A DNA stretch of 11,705 nt, taken from positions 1 to 11,705 of the forward strand of contig JAEZHR010000261.1 in the NCBI GenBank assembly GCA_023416415.1. Direction: 5' to 3'. The notes beneath the pieces are model-generated. The model had not been told where the DNA came from. It saw only the letters and a program-made list of their open reading frames with translations, and did no database searches. Of this stretch, positions 1 to 6,417 are shown in pieces. Both the position numbers and the translations under genes were made by a program. Position 1 is the stretch's first letter. Every line of letters starts with the position of its first letter. Source of the stretch: Pseudomonadota bacterium (GTDB taxonomy: Bacteria; Pseudomonadota; Gammaproteobacteria; Burkholderiales; Burkholderiaceae_D).

Positions 1-121
1 GCTGTGGGGACGGTACCTGCCGATCGATGAAGTGGCCGAGGCGGCAGGCACGATCGGATATGAATTGATGTGCGCGGTGGCGCCGCGTGTGAAGGTGGTG
101 GAAGACGATGGCCAAGGCTAA
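1..121 (+). CDS. alr: Alanine racemase, C-terminal end (partial)
   Basis: The frame beginning at base 2 is open from the window edge to a TAA at 119-121 and gives about 39 residues. It reads LWGRYLPIDEVAEAAGTIGY and then a CAVAPRV segment. This matches the conserved C-terminal end of the beta-barrel domain of PLP-dependent alanine racemase, which makes D-alanine for peptidoglycan in the cytoplasm. The active-site lysine and tyrosine lie outside the window. The last 14 bases overlap the start of radA, so the two genes are probably co-transcribed and translationally coupled. Alr next to radA is, to my knowledge, a common betaproteobacterial arrangement. The identification rests on a short but distinctive tail. 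The housekeeping alr and catabolic dadX paralogues cannot be told apart here; the radA neighbour favours alr. Confidence 0.85.
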   Translation, partial: LWGRYLPIDEVAEAAGTIGYELMCAVAPRVKVVEDDGQG

Positions 122-1481
122 GACGCAATACGTATGTACCGAGTGCGGCGGCATTTCCGCCAAATGGGCCGGACAATGCCCGTCCTGCGGACAATGGAAC
201 ACGCTCGTGGAAAGCGTAGTCGAGCAGGGCGGCGGCAACCGCTACTCCGGTCAGTACCAGGGCCTCGCGCAGACGTCGCCGGTGCTGAGCCTCGCAGATA
301 TCGATGCGATTGATGTGCCGCGCTTTGGCACCGGCATCGACGAGTTCGACCGCGTCCTGGGCGGCGGCCTGGTGGCCGGCGGCGTCGTGCTCATCGGAGG
401 CGACCCCGGCATCGGAAAATCGACCTTGCTGCTGCAAGCCCTGGCCAATATTGCGCGCGTGAAGAAAACGCTCTACGTGAGCGGCGAGGAATCGGGCGCG
501 CAGATCGCGTTGCGTGCCAAGCGACTGGCGCTGGAGGCGAAGGACCTGAAGCTGCAGGCCGAGATCCAGCTCGAAAAAATTCTCAATACCCTGGCCGAGC
601 ACAAGCCGGAAGTCGCCGTCATCGACTCGATCCAGACCATCTACTCCGACGCACTGACGTCGGCGCCCGGCTCGGTGGCGCAGGTGCGCGAATGTGCGGC
701 CCAGCTCACACGCGTGGCCAAGCAGTCCGGCATCACCATCATCATGGTTGGACACGTGACCAAGGAAGGCGCGCTGGCCGGCCCTCGCGTGCTCGAACAC
801 ATTGTCGATACCGTGCTCTACTTCGAGGGCGATACGCACTCCAGCTTCCGCCTCGTGCGCGCATTCAAGAACCGTTTTGGTGCAGTCAACGAGCTGGGCG
901 TGTTCGCGATGACGGAGAAGGGCTTGAAGGGCGTCTCCAATCCGTCCGCGCTGTTCCTTTCCCAGCACGACAACCAGGTGCCCGGTTCCTGCGTCATGGT
1001 GACCCAGGAGGGCACGCGCCCGTTGCTGGTCGAGATCCAGGCGCTGGTGGACGCTTCGCACGTGCCGAATGCGCGCCGGCTGTCGGTCGGCCTGGAACAG
1101 AACCGGCTCGCCATGCTGCTTGCGGTGCTGCACCGGCATGCCGGTATCGCGGCCTACGACCAGGACGTCTTCATCAATGCCGTCGGTGGCGTCAAGATCA
1201 CGGAGCCGGCCGCCGATCTGGCCGTGATGCTCGCCATTCATTCCTCGATGCGCAACAAACCGCTGCCGCGCGGCCTGGTCGTGTTCGGCGAGGTTGGTCT
1301 GGCCGGCGAAATCCGTCCTGCACCGCGCGGACAGGAGCGCTTGCGCGAAGCGGCCAAGCTCGGCTTCTCGCTGGCCCTGATCCCGAAGGCGAATGCGCCG
1401 AAGCAGAAGATCGAGGGCCTGACGGTGCTCGGGGTCGAACGCATCGACGAGGCATTGAGCCGCCTGCGCGAGCAGGACTAG
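108..1481 (+). CDS. radA: DNA repair protein RadA (branch-migration ATPase)
   Basis: This complete 457-residue protein has the usual length for RadA/Sms. RadA is a RecA-like, DnaB-like hexameric ATPase that drives branch migration of recombination intermediates during DNA repair. In order, it shows a C4 zinc finger (C10, C13, C24, C27), a Walker A motif GGDPGIGKST at residues 97-106, a Walker B-like strand (VAVIDSIQT), and the RadA signature KNRFG at 254-258. The C-terminal part is the Lon-protease-like domain (AGIAAYDQDVFINAVGG onward), used as a scaffold and without Lon catalytic function in this family. The ATG at 108 fits the N-terminal zinc finger, has purine-rich GGTGGAAG just upstream, and lies inside the end of alr, suggesting coupled translation. 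Nothing looks damaged. Identity is essentially certain. Confidence 0.98.
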   Translation: MAKAKTQYVCTECGGISAKWAGQCPSCGQWNTLVESVVEQGGGNRYSGQYQGLAQTSPVLSLADIDAIDVPRFGTGIDEFDRVLGGGLVAGGVVLIGGDPGIGKSTLLLQALANIARVKKTLYVSGEESGAQIALRAKRLALEAKDLKLQAEIQLEKILNTLAEHKPEVAVIDSIQTIYSDALTSAPGSVAQVRECAAQLTRVAKQSGITIIMVGHVTKEGALAGPRVLEHIVDTVLYFEGDTHSSFRLVRAFKNRFGAVNELGVFAMTEKGLKGVSNPSALFLSQHDNQVPGSCVMVTQEGTRPLLVEIQALVDASHVPNARRLSVGLEQNRLAMLLAVLHRHAGIAAYDQDVFINAVGGVKITEPAADLAVMLAIHSSMRNKPLPRGLVVFGEVGLAGEIRPAPRGQERLREAAKLGFSLALIPKANAPKQKIEGLTVLGVERIDEALSRLREQD

Positions 1482-1494
1482 ACCGGACTTGCGC

Positions 1495-1514
1495 GCATGG
1501 CGGGTCCGCCATGC
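1495..1514. repeat. Perfect inverted repeat just after radA
   Basis: GCATGGCGG and CCGCCATGC form a perfect 9-base inverted repeat separated by only two bases; as RNA it would be an 8-pair stem with a 4-base loop. It starts 14 bases after the radA stop. There is no T-tract behind it, so it is not a convincing intrinsic terminator. It could protect the 3' end of the alr-radA mRNA or be a protein-binding palindrome. Confidence 0.5.
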
Positions 1515-1522
1515 CTCCAAAT

Positions 1523-1547
1523 GGTGCGCCGCCAGCAGTGGCGCACC
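1523..1547. repeat. Second inverted repeat after radA
   Basis: GGTGCGCC at 1523-1530 and GGCGCACC at 1540-1547 (complementary over 8 bases) form a stem that extends inward by a G-T and a C-G pair, leaving a 5-base loop. No T-tract follows. It lies just upstream of the NtrC-like box and about 60 bases ahead of the sigma-54 promoter candidate. A role as an activator-binding palindrome is therefore as likely as an RNA hairpin. Its half-sites face the opposite way from the NtrC consensus, so I do not call it an NtrC site. Confidence 0.45.
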
Positions 1548-1551
1548 GCAC

Positions 1552-1568
1552 TGCGCCAAAACAATGCA
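1552..1568 (+). promoter_or_regulatory. Candidate NtrC-binding site
   Basis: The 17-base sequence TGCGCCAAAACAATGCA fits the NtrC enhancer pattern TGCACC-N5-GGTGCA at 5 of 6 bases in the left half and 4 of 6 in the right half, with the correct spacing. Its centre is about 74 bases upstream of the start predicted from the sigma-54 promoter at 1607-1624. That is close for a classical enhancer but possible. This is a pattern match only; NtrC itself is not encoded in the window. Confidence 0.4.
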
Positions 1569-1606
1569 GGCCGGCGCCTTACTTTCGGTGTCCGCAGTGT
1601 TTCCCA

Positions 1607-1624
1607 TTGGCATGAAAATCGCTT
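1607..1624 (+). promoter_or_regulatory. Candidate sigma-54 (-24/-12) promoter
   Basis: TTGGCATGAAAATCGCTT matches the sigma-54 consensus TTGGCACG-N4-TTGCTT except for T instead of C in the -24 element and C instead of T in the -12 element. The invariant GG (1609-1610) and GC (1621-1622) are both present with exactly 10 bases between them. Transcription would start near 1634. It faces the Amt-GGDEF-EAL gene. Ammonium-channel genes are classical RpoN/NtrC targets in proteobacteria, so the context supports the match. There is an NtrC-like box upstream, and a terminator candidate lies between this promoter and the coding region. Confidence 0.6.
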
Positions 1625-1633
1625 TTCCCGTTC

Positions 1634-1760
1634 CGGGCACGCGTGCGTTCGGACGGCGGAACTGATTTTCCACCGTCGCTCTTGATGGCCCCGCCGCGGA
1701 CTGCGGAGGGCCGGGGGCGGTTCGGACCACCGTGCCAGTGGTCCGCCCCTTCGTTTTTCT
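1634..1760 (+). ncRNA. Candidate sigma-54-driven small RNA or attenuated leader
   Basis: From the predicted sigma-54 start (about 1634) to the T-tract of the terminator candidate is about 125 nt with no convincing coding sequence. It can fold into a series of hairpins. The palindrome GCACGCGTGC lies at 1637-1646. GACGG at 1652-1656 pairs with CCGTC at 1673-1677. GGCCC (1687-1691) pairs with GGGCC (1708-1712), with an inner CCGC/GCGG stem. Then comes the terminator stem. This layout (nitrogen promoter, stem-loops, terminator) resembles the NtrC/RpoN-dependent small RNAs known from Pseudomonas in design, not in any sequence match I can show. It may instead be the 5' leader of the downstream Amt gene with termination control. 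No known riboswitch was recognised. The boundaries are inferred. Confidence 0.3.
1714..1760 (+). terminator. Intrinsic terminator candidate upstream of the Amt fusion gene
   Basis: GGGGCGG (1714-1720) can pair with CCGCCCC (1743-1749) around an inner stem ACCAC/GTGGT. Alternatively CGGACCAC (1723-1730) pairs perfectly with GTGGTCCG (1738-1745) across a 7-base loop. Either fold is followed at once by TTCGTTTTTCT (1750-1760). It lies 233 bases after radA, which is far for a radA terminator, and 126 bases or less after the sigma-54 start candidate. It therefore probably ends or attenuates the transcript from that promoter. The two exclusive outer folds are compatible with regulated termination, but that is inference. 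Confidence 0.65.
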
Positions 1761-1961
1761 GTTGGACAAGGCCGATCGAAGGCGTCTGCGGCGTTGCGAA
1801 TGCTTGCCGTGAGCGGTGCCCCGGCGATGCTTCGCGTCTTGCACGCGCATCCGATCAACACGGCGCATATCGATAACCGGTGTGCGCCGGACCGCGAGGA
1901 CGTCCGGTACCCATCCGACTCCGGGCAGGCCCGCTCAGCAAGCGAGGTTGACGATAGCGCA
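1761..1961 (+). other. Region between the terminator and the Amt fusion start
   Basis: These 201 bases have no supported gene. The Amt frame is open back to a TTG at 1794, but the translated extra 56 residues do not resemble an Amt N-terminus, so I treat them as untranslated. One clear hairpin is seen: CCGGAC (1887-1892) with GTCCGG (1902-1907) and a 9-base loop, ending 54 bases before the start codon. TTGGAC at 1762-1767 could be a -35 element, but no good -10 follows at normal spacing, so no housekeeping promoter is called. If the terminator works fully, an unrecognised promoter should lie here. Confidence 0.4.
1887..1907 (+). repeat. Hairpin in the leader of the Amt fusion gene
   Basis: CCGGAC and GTCCGG are perfect 6-base complements separated by 9 bases. 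It sits between the upstream terminator candidate and the start codon, 54 bases before the ATG and 34 bases before the only purine-rich ribosome-site candidate (AGCGAGG, 1941-1947). No T-tract follows. It may influence translation or stability; it may also be chance in GC-rich DNA. Confidence 0.3.
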
Positions 1962-4900
1962 ATGGAAAAAACCCTGACCGACATGCTTTGGCTGGCCTTG
2001 TGCGCCGGTTTGGTGTTCAACATGCAGATCGGATTCCTGTGCCTCGAATCCGGTCTCACACGCAGCAAGAACGCGATCAATGTCGCGATCAAGAACGTTG
2101 CGGATCTGAGCATTTCCATTTTGCTCTATTGGCTGTTCGGCTTTGCACTGATGTTCGGCACCAGCCAGGGCGGCCTGATCGGGACCGACCATTTCATGCC
2201 GGAGGTTTCCGGTCTGGATCCGTGGCCAATGGCGTTTTTCGTCTTCCAGGCCATGTTCTGCACGACTGCGGCGACCATCATCTCCGGCGCCGCTGCCGAG
2301 CGCATGCGCTTCAACGCCTATCTGCTGATATCGGCGCTCGGCGCCGGACTGATCTATCCGATTTTCGGTCACTGGGCGTGGGGCGGCACCTTCAGCAGCG
2401 GGCAGGGGTGGCTGAGCGCGCGCGGCTTCGTCGATTTTGCCGGTTCCACCGTCGTGCACAGCGTGGGTGGCTGGATGGCGCTGGCGGTGGTGCTGGTCAT
2501 CGGCGCGCGCCAGGGCAGGTTCGATGGACGCCAGGGCGTGCGCACAATGCCCGGCTCCAATCTGCCGCTGGCGATGCTGGGCGGACTGCTCCTGATGTTC
2601 GGCTGGTTCGGGTTCAATGGCGGGAGCACGCTGGCTTTCGATGCGCGCGTACCGGGGATCGTCGTCAATACCCTGCTTGGTGCGGTGGCCGGCATCGCGG
2701 GTGCGATGGCCATTTCCTGGTGGCGCAACGGTTACGTCGAGGCCGTGGCACCGCTCAACGGCATGCTTGCCGGTCTGGTCGCCGTCACGGCATCCGCTCA
2801 CGCGATCACTGCGTCGGCGGCATTCACCATCGGGCTCGGTGGCGCAGCCGCCATGTGCGTGGCTGAAAGCTTGCTGGTGCGGTGGCGCATCGACGACGCC
2901 GTCGGCGCGGTTCCGGTTCACCTTGCGGCGGGCATCTGGGGGACCTTCGCCGTGGCCCTCTTTGGAGACCCGGCCCAACTTGGCACCGGACTTGGTTTCC
3001 TGGCGCAATTGCGCGTGCAGGTCGAAGGCATCGTGACCTGCGGCTTATGGGCCTTTGGCGTCACCTACGCGGCGTTGCGGGTGCTCGATCGCCATTACCC
3101 GCTGCGCGTGACGCCCGAGGACGAACTTCGCGGACTCAACGTGGCCGAGCATGGCGCCCGGACCGAGCTGATCGAACTTCTGACGGTGATGGAAGAGCAT
3201 CAGCGGCAGGGACACTTCCACAAGGAAGTGGAAGTCGAGCCGTTTACCGAGGTCGGTCAGATCGCCTCGCAGTACAACAAGGTGTTGCGCGCACTGCAAA
3301 AGGCGGTGAACAAGACGCAGACCATCGTGCGAGACATCCGGGACGGCATCGTCACCTATACGGCCGATGGCGTGCTGGCCAGCTGCAATCCCGGCGCCGA
3401 GCGCCTGTTCGGACTGCCGGCCGATCAGGTCATCGGACGTCAGCTTCAGCAGTTCGTTTCGGGCGGAGCCGGCGCGCTCCAGTCGCTGTTTCCCGCTCCG
3501 GGCGGAGAGTCCAAGTTCGAGCTGACCTTGCGCGGGCAGAATGGAAAGCCTTTCGCTGCCGAATTGACGGCCAGCCACGGTGCCGACGAAGACGGGCTCT
3601 ACATTTGCATGCTGCGCGACGTGACCGAACGGCGGCGTGTCGAAGAACAGCTGTTTCAGGAAAAGATGCTGGCGCAGATCACGCTTGCCTCGATCGGTGA
3701 CGGCGTCATCACCACCGACCGGCACGGCCACATCCGCTACCTCAATCCAATGGCCGTGCAACTGACCGGCTGGACGCTTGCCGAAGCCGAAGGCAAGCCG
3801 CTGACCGATGTCTACCGCCTTTCCGACGAGGCCACCGGCGCACCGCTGCCAAGTCCGCTGCAGCACGTCTCAAGCCGGGCGCCAGCCAGCGTTCGGCTGG
3901 GGCAGACCACGTCGTCGGTGCTGCACCAGCGCGATGGCAGAACGGTGGCCGTGCAGGATGCGGTGGCGCCGATCCGCAATGCCGAAGAAGAGATCATCGG
4001 GGTCGTGCTGACCTTTCGCGACGTGACGGTCACGCGCCAGCTGGCACAGGAACTCTCGTTCCAGGCATCGCACGACAATCTGACCGGATTGCTCAACCGC
4101 TCGGCCTTCGAGCGCCGGATCGAAGAGCTGGTGAGCCGTCCCGAGGACGAGCGCGGCGAACACGTTCTCTGCTACATGGACCTGGACCAGTTCAAGGTGG
4201 TCAATGACACCTGCGGCCATGCAGCCGGCGACGAGCTGCTGCGCCAGCTGGCCCAGATCTTCAAGGGACGCGTGCGCAGCACCGATGTGCTGGCGCGTCT
4301 GGGCGGCGATGAATTCGGCATTGTGTTTCTCGGCTGTCCGATCGCGCAGGCGGTGCAGGTTGCCGACGGCATCCGGCGCACGGTGGAGGAATTCCGCTTC
4401 AGCTGGGAAGGAAAGACCTTTGCCGTCGGCGTGAGCATCGGTCTGGTCCAGGTCGACGGTCATCATGCATCGGTCGGCTCGGTTACCAGCGCCGCCGACA
4501 GCGCCTGCTATGCGGCCAAGGATGCCGGCCGCAACCGCGTGCACGTCTACCAGCCCGACGACGTGCACCTGATCGAACGGCGCGGCGAGATGCAATGGAC
4601 CGGCCGCATCCGGCGCGCGCTCGATGCCGACCAGTTTCGCCTGTACGTCCAGCCCATCGTCGCGACCCAGGGTTCGGGCGCCGAGCCGCGTTACGAAGTG
4701 CTGTTGCGCCTGCTGGACAGTGACGGCAGCGTGATTCCGCCGGGTGCATTCATGCCGGCGGCCGAGCGCTACGACCTGGCGGCGGCGATCGACCGCTGGG
4801 TCATCAGCAATTTCCTCGGATGGCTGGGGGATTATTGCCGGCGCCGGCACGGCCCGCTCGGACACTATTCGATCAACGTCTGCGGCGCTTCGCTCGGCGA

Positions 4901-5360
4901 CGAAGATTTCCTCGCCTTCGTGCTGGATGCGATCGAGGAAAACTGCGTCCCTCCGCAGATCCTGTGCTTCGAGCTGACCGAGACCAGCGCCATTGCGAAC
5001 CTCAATCGTGCAATGGTCTTCATGAAACGCGTTAAGGAGATCGGCTGCAGCTTCGCGCTGGACGATTTCGGCTGCGGGCTGTCGTCTTTCGCCTACCTGA
5101 AGACGCTTCCGGTCGACTACCTGAAGATCGATGGCGTGTTCGTCAAGGAAATCGTCGATGATCCGATCGCCTGCGCGATGGTGAAATCGATCAACTCGGG
5201 CGGCCACGAGATGGGCCTCAAGACCGTGGCCGAATTCGTCGAGTCCGCAGCCATTCTAGAACACCTGAAGGAGATCGGTGTGGACTACTGCCAGGGCTAT
5301 CACATCGGCCGGCCGCGCCCGCTGGCGGAGCTGGTGGGAGTGAGGATGATGCCGCGCTAG
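1962..5360 (+). CDS. Ammonium channel (Amt)-PAS-PAS-GGDEF-EAL fusion, c-di-GMP signalling protein
   Basis: This 1132-residue inner-membrane protein joins an ammonium channel to cyclic-di-GMP enzymes. Residues 1-395 are Amt. They include D158, the pore twin histidines H166 and H320, the FQAMF and GWFGFN gate regions, and a C-terminal EDELRGLN tail. Residues 395-450 form a HAMP-like or coiled linker. PAS1 is about 454-560 and PAS2 about 570-695. GGDEF (about 700-865) has the intact signature at 781-785 and an RSTD inhibitory site (772-775) five residues before it. EAL (about 880-1125) has E912 in EVLLR, D1034-D1035 in DDFG, K1055, E1091 and E1094 in KTVAEFVE, and QGY at 1111-1113. Both enzyme sites therefore look competent. 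Start: I chose ATG 1962 because the first Amt helix follows directly; the nearest GAGG is 14 bases away, so the ribosome site is weak. Ammonium occupancy or flux probably tunes c-di-GMP. No glnK/PII gene adjoins it. Regulation is probably by the upstream sigma-54 promoter. The architecture is known in other proteobacteria; the effect on phenotype is inference. Confidence 0.93.
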   Translation: MEKTLTDMLWLALCAGLVFNMQIGFLCLESGLTRSKNAINVAIKNVADLSISILLYWLFGFALMFGTSQGGLIGTDHFMPEVSGLDPWPMAFFVFQAMFCTTAATIISGAAAERMRFNAYLLISALGAGLIYPIFGHWAWGGTFSSGQGWLSARGFVDFAGSTVVHSVGGWMALAVVLVIGARQGRFDGRQGVRTMPGSNLPLAMLGGLLLMFGWFGFNGGSTLAFDARVPGIVVNTLLGAVAGIAGAMAISWWRNGYVEAVAPLNGMLAGLVAVTASAHAITASAAFTIGLGGAAAMCVAESLLVRWRIDDAVGAVPVHLAAGIWGTFAVALFGDPAQLGTGLGFLAQLRVQVEGIVTCGLWAFGVTYAALRVLDRHYPLRVTPEDELRGLNVAEHGARTELIELLTVMEEHQRQGHFHKEVEVEPFTEVGQIASQYNKVLRALQKAVNKTQTIVRDIRDGIVTYTADGVLASCNPGAERLFGLPADQVIGRQLQQFVSGGAGALQSLFPAPGGESKFELTLRGQNGKPFAAELTASHGADEDGLYICMLRDVTERRRVEEQLFQEKMLAQITLASIGDGVITTDRHGHIRYLNPMAVQLTGWTLAEAEGKPLTDVYRLSDEATGAPLPSPLQHVSSRAPASVRLGQTTSSVLHQRDGRTVAVQDAVAPIRNAEEEIIGVVLTFRDVTVTRQLAQELSFQASHDNLTGLLNRSAFERRIEELVSRPEDERGEHVLCYMDLDQFKVVNDTCGHAAGDELLRQLAQIFKGRVRSTDVLARLGGDEFGIVFLGCPIAQAVQVADGIRRTVEEFRFSWEGKTFAVGVSIGLVQVDGHHASVGSVTSAADSACYAAKDAGRNRVHVYQPDDVHLIERRGEMQWTGRIRRALDADQFRLYVQPIVATQGSGAEPRYEVLLRLLDSDGSVIPPGAFMPAAERYDLAAAIDRWVISNFLGWLGDYCRRRHGPLGHYSINVCGASLGDEDFLAFVLDAIEENCVPPQILCFELTETSAIANLNRAMVFMKRVKEIGCSFALDDFGCGLSSFAYLKTLPVDYLKIDGVFVKEIVDDPIACAMVKSINSGGHEMGLKTVAEFVESAAILEHLKEIGVDYCQGYHIGRPRPLAELVGVRMMPR

Positions 5361-5424
5361 CAGTTTTTGCAGGGAGTGGTATGGGCTACGGCAGGCCGGG
5401 AAAGCGATTGCCGCCGCGCGCTCG

Positions 5425-6417
5425 GTGGTCGATGGAACCATTCGCAAAGTCACGAGCACATATGGCGACAGTCCCGTGATCACCAAACGGCAAATCGCGG
5501 ACCTTGATTTCACCAACCAAGCACATGCCATGTTCTCGATCTCGTTTTCCGGATTCTTTCCTCGCCCCAGCACCGTTGCTGCCCCGCCTGCCACTCATCA
5601 TGCGAGCCATGGGGCGGACGGTAGCGCGGGCGAGCAGCTACCAACTGCCATTCAGCACAGCCTTACCGAGTTGAAGGACCCGAGGACCGAGGCCAAGCGA
5701 GAGCGAATAAAAGTACTCAAGAAATTCCTGGATACGAAGGCGGTCTCACCAGAGCGACCGGAAATTCTAAAGCAACTGATTCAGTCGCTTTCCACGCTCA
5801 AACCAGACGATTTCGCTGCCGCTATACGTGTTTTGTTGCGACAATCAGCTTCGTCATGGTTCGAAGACAAGACGCGTCGAGATCATATCGGAATGTCCAC
5901 GGGATTCAAAAAGCTGACCAAGGAAGCGCGGCGGGATCTGCTGAGCAAGGAGCAGCGATTGAGCTTGCTGTGCGATCTGGTCGATGAGCTGGCGGAACGC
6001 GTTCCGTCAGCCTCGTTATTTGGCCAATCGATTTGGGAGCCTTTGATAAAGTACTGCGTCAATGACCTGGCCGATCAGGGCATGACCGCCGAGGATTGGC
6101 AGAAATTGAACAAAAATCCGAACGATCCAGCCCATTTACCTAAGCTGCTGATCGATAATCACTATGGGAGAGGTAAGGTGATGGACGGTGAAAGATTGCT
6201 GTGCTGGCGAGAGGTAAATCGTGTGCTGCAGGAAGCGATATCCGAGGCGGCGCAGAGGCACGGGATCGCCCCGCCGAACGTGCCGAGTGGGCAGCAGAGT
6301 AGCGTCCCTTACGTTGATCCAGTCGCCGTGGAATCCACCCGAGCTGGGATAGAAGAATGGTTGGAGGGACCGCGCTCACCGGCGTCGGGGCGCCCTCATG
6401 ACGACAACCTTAGGTGA
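5425..6417 (+). CDS. Hypothetical protein, low-GC, possibly acquired
   Basis: I do not recognise this protein (330 residues from GTG 5425; 295 from ATG 5530). The start is uncertain. Neither has a clear ribosome site, another GTG lies at 5476, and the frame is open back into the end of the Amt fusion gene. From ATG 5530 the first 45 or so residues are rich in Ser, Pro, Ala, Thr and His with no transmembrane or Sec signal. The middle (roughly 60-270 of the long form) is hydrophilic, charged and probably helical. The end is Pro/Ser/Gln-rich and probably disordered. Bases 5701-5880 hold 86 G/C of 180 (48%), far below the neighbours, with codons such as ATA, CTA, AGA and TTA, which suggests horizontal transfer. 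The disordered Ser/Pro N-terminus recalls secreted effectors, but nothing proves it. The stop is a lone TGA, after which the same frame continues (see the next entry). It ends convergent to the FUSC gene. Confidence 0.6.
   Translation: MVDGTIRKVTSTYGDSPVITKRQIADLDFTNQAHAMFSISFSGFFPRPSTVAAPPATHHASHGADGSAGEQLPTAIQHSLTELKDPRTEAKRERIKVLKKFLDTKAVSPERPEILKQLIQSLSTLKPDDFAAAIRVLLRQSASSWFEDKTRRDHIGMSTGFKKLTKEARRDLLSKEQRLSLLCDLVDELAERVPSASLFGQSIWEPLIKYCVNDLADQGMTAEDWQKLNKNPNDPAHLPKLLIDNHYGRGKVMDGERLLCWREVNRVLQEAISEAAQRHGIAPPNVPSGQQSSVPYVDPVAVESTRAGIEEWLEGPRSPASGRPHDDNLR

Noticed and set aside
692..1615. Long plus-strand open frame inside radA.
   Set aside because: It is an Arg-rich shadow of radA in another frame, typical of high-GC DNA. 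The same applies to the long frames opposite the Amt fusion and opposite the dehydrogenase and adaptor genes.
1634..1960. A c-di-GMP riboswitch in the leader of the Amt-GGDEF-EAL gene.
   Set aside because: I looked for the conserved GEMM elements (CAGGGCAAA-type and GCAAAGCC-type segments) and found none.
1794..1961. N-terminal extension of the Amt fusion from TTG 1794.
   Set aside because: The extra 56 residues are Arg/Asp/Ala-rich and unlike any Amt N-terminus. TTG is a rare start and no ribosome site precedes it.
5361..5424. Terminator after the Amt fusion (TTTTT at 5364-5368).
   Set aside because: No stable hairpin stands directly before the T-run.
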